Origin: PFJX01 sp031426735
GTDB lineage: Bacteria > Pseudomonadota > Gammaproteobacteria > Burkholderiales > Thiobacillaceae
Length of the DNA: 64,000 nt
Assembly: GCA_031426735.1 (NCBI GenBank)
Contig: JASJPK010000064.1
Location: 28,039-92,038 of the forward strand
Reading direction: 5' to 3'
Shown here: piece by piece, positions 63,537 through 64,000 of the stretch
How positions within the stretch are numbered: the first letter of the stretch is position 1
How the letters are laid out: every line of letters starts with the position of its first letter
Translations under genes and position numbers: made by a program
Notes under the pieces: generated by a model
Database searches by the model: none
Told to the model about the DNA's origin: nothing
The model's input: the letters and a program-made list of their open reading frames with translations, nothing else

Positions 63537-64000
63537 ATGAACTTCCTCTCTTTCCTACATCGCAACACCTTCGCGCGCGGGGTGCATCCCGACGCGAACA
63601 AGAGCACTGCCGGCAGTCCGATTCGTCGGATGCCGTTTGCGTCACGCATGATCCTCCCCCTCGCGCAGCATATCGGTAAGCCGGCAGTGCCCCTGGTCCG
63701 GGCCGGTGAAGAGGTGGTTCGGGGTCAGCCCATCGCAAAAGCCGACGGTTTCCTGTCGGTGCCCATTCATGCCCCGGCCGATGGCGTCATCGAAGCCATC
63801 GAGTTGAAAGCCAGCGCGCGCGGCCCCTGGGTCGAATGCATCGTGCTGCGCGTCTACGAAGCTTCGACACAGCAGATCGGCTGGGCCAATCCATTCGACC
63901 TGGATAACGCTACGCCAAAGGAAATCATCCAGGCCATCCAGGACAGCGGCATGGTCGGCCTCGGCGGCGCGACCTTTCCCAGCCACGCCAAGCTGTCGGT
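63537..64000 (+). CDS. rnfC: RnfC-like electron transport subunit, N-terminal fragment
   Basis: 154 residues are visible; the gene runs past the window. It starts MNFLSFLHRNTFARGVHPD, matching RnfC (GGIHP in E. coli). Further RnfC marks: SPIRRMPFASRMILPLAQHIG, VVRGQPIAKADGFLSVPIHAPADGVIEAI (the barrel-sandwich hybrid), and SGMVGLGGATFPSHAKLS of the NADH/FMN-binding part. RnfC binds NADH and FMN. That it follows PFOR supports an Rnf operon interrupted by, or containing, the PFOR gene. Confidence 0.85.
   Translation, partial: MNFLSFLHRNTFARGVHPDANKSTAGSPIRRMPFASRMILPLAQHIGKPAVPLVRAGEEVVRGQPIAKADGFLSVPIHAPADGVIEAIELKASARGPWVECIVLRVYEASTQQIGWANPFDLDNATPKEIIQAIQDSGMVGLGGATFPSHAKLS

Overview
The window looks like a chromosomal segment of a GC-rich betaproteobacterium, probably Rhodocyclales or Nitrosomonadales. 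The evidence is the rimP-nusA-infB-rbfA-truB-rpsO-pnp block, the ccoNOQP-ccoG block, the bioB-bioF-bioH-bioC-bioD order, Rrf2- and HDOD-type regulators, and short palindromic intergenic repeats common in that group. The taxonomic call is inference. No plasmid, prophage or CRISPR array is visible.

Layout. 1-626 (minus): start of a membrane chemoreceptor and a small PAS protein, which look like an Aer-type sensor split over two overlapping genes. 688-7860 (minus): five tightly packed genes for exported proteins (outer-membrane barrel, Ig-like/NTF2-like protein, coiled-coil protein, a 1044-residue exported protein, a lipoprotein). I cannot assign them to a known system; three of them end in what looks like the same NTF2-like module. 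8082-9685: thioredoxin-like protein, ampD and panD, with a 350-bp element with inverted-repeat ends inserted exactly at an ATGA stop/start overlap. 9785-17628 (minus): glycerate kinase, an RND pump with its fusion protein, small unknown genes, an HDOD protein and a family 6 DNA glycosylase. 17846-24564 (plus): phosphofructokinase, then a cluster with an ABC transporter, membrane protein, TlpA-like thioredoxin, SafE/TauE-type membrane protein and two NosL-family proteins, suggesting copper or thiol handling in the envelope. 24657-25529: an exported protein built of about 26-residue tandem repeats. 25685-31319: mutS, a diheme cytochrome c, a CheZ-reminiscent protein, a VOC protein, nudB and comF. 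31373-36740: biotin synthesis genes interrupted by a GIY-YIG element with 28-bp inverted repeats at its ends. 36903-43858: Rrf2 regulator, SCO protein, cbb3 oxidase (ccoNOQP), ccoG and a long FixH-like protein. 43963-52766: translation/transcription block. 52827-56377: hypothetical gene, cbbY-like phosphatase, folD, tRNA-Pro/Arg/His and a second HDOD gene. 56385-64000: LysR regulator divergent from rnfB, a 1659-residue pyruvate:ferredoxin oxidoreductase with a C-terminal ferredoxin domain, and the start of rnfC.

Working together: the cbb3 oxidase genes indicate respiration at low oxygen, and the Rnf/PFOR genes couple pyruvate oxidation (or reductive carboxylation) to ferredoxin and to the membrane ion gradient. 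Several short mobile or palindromic elements sit between, and in one case inside, genes. The strongest candidates for something undescribed are the five-gene envelope operon, the ATGA-inserted element, the GIY-YIG element family, the NosL/ABC/thioredoxin cluster, the repeat protein, and the PFOR gene embedded in an rnf operon.
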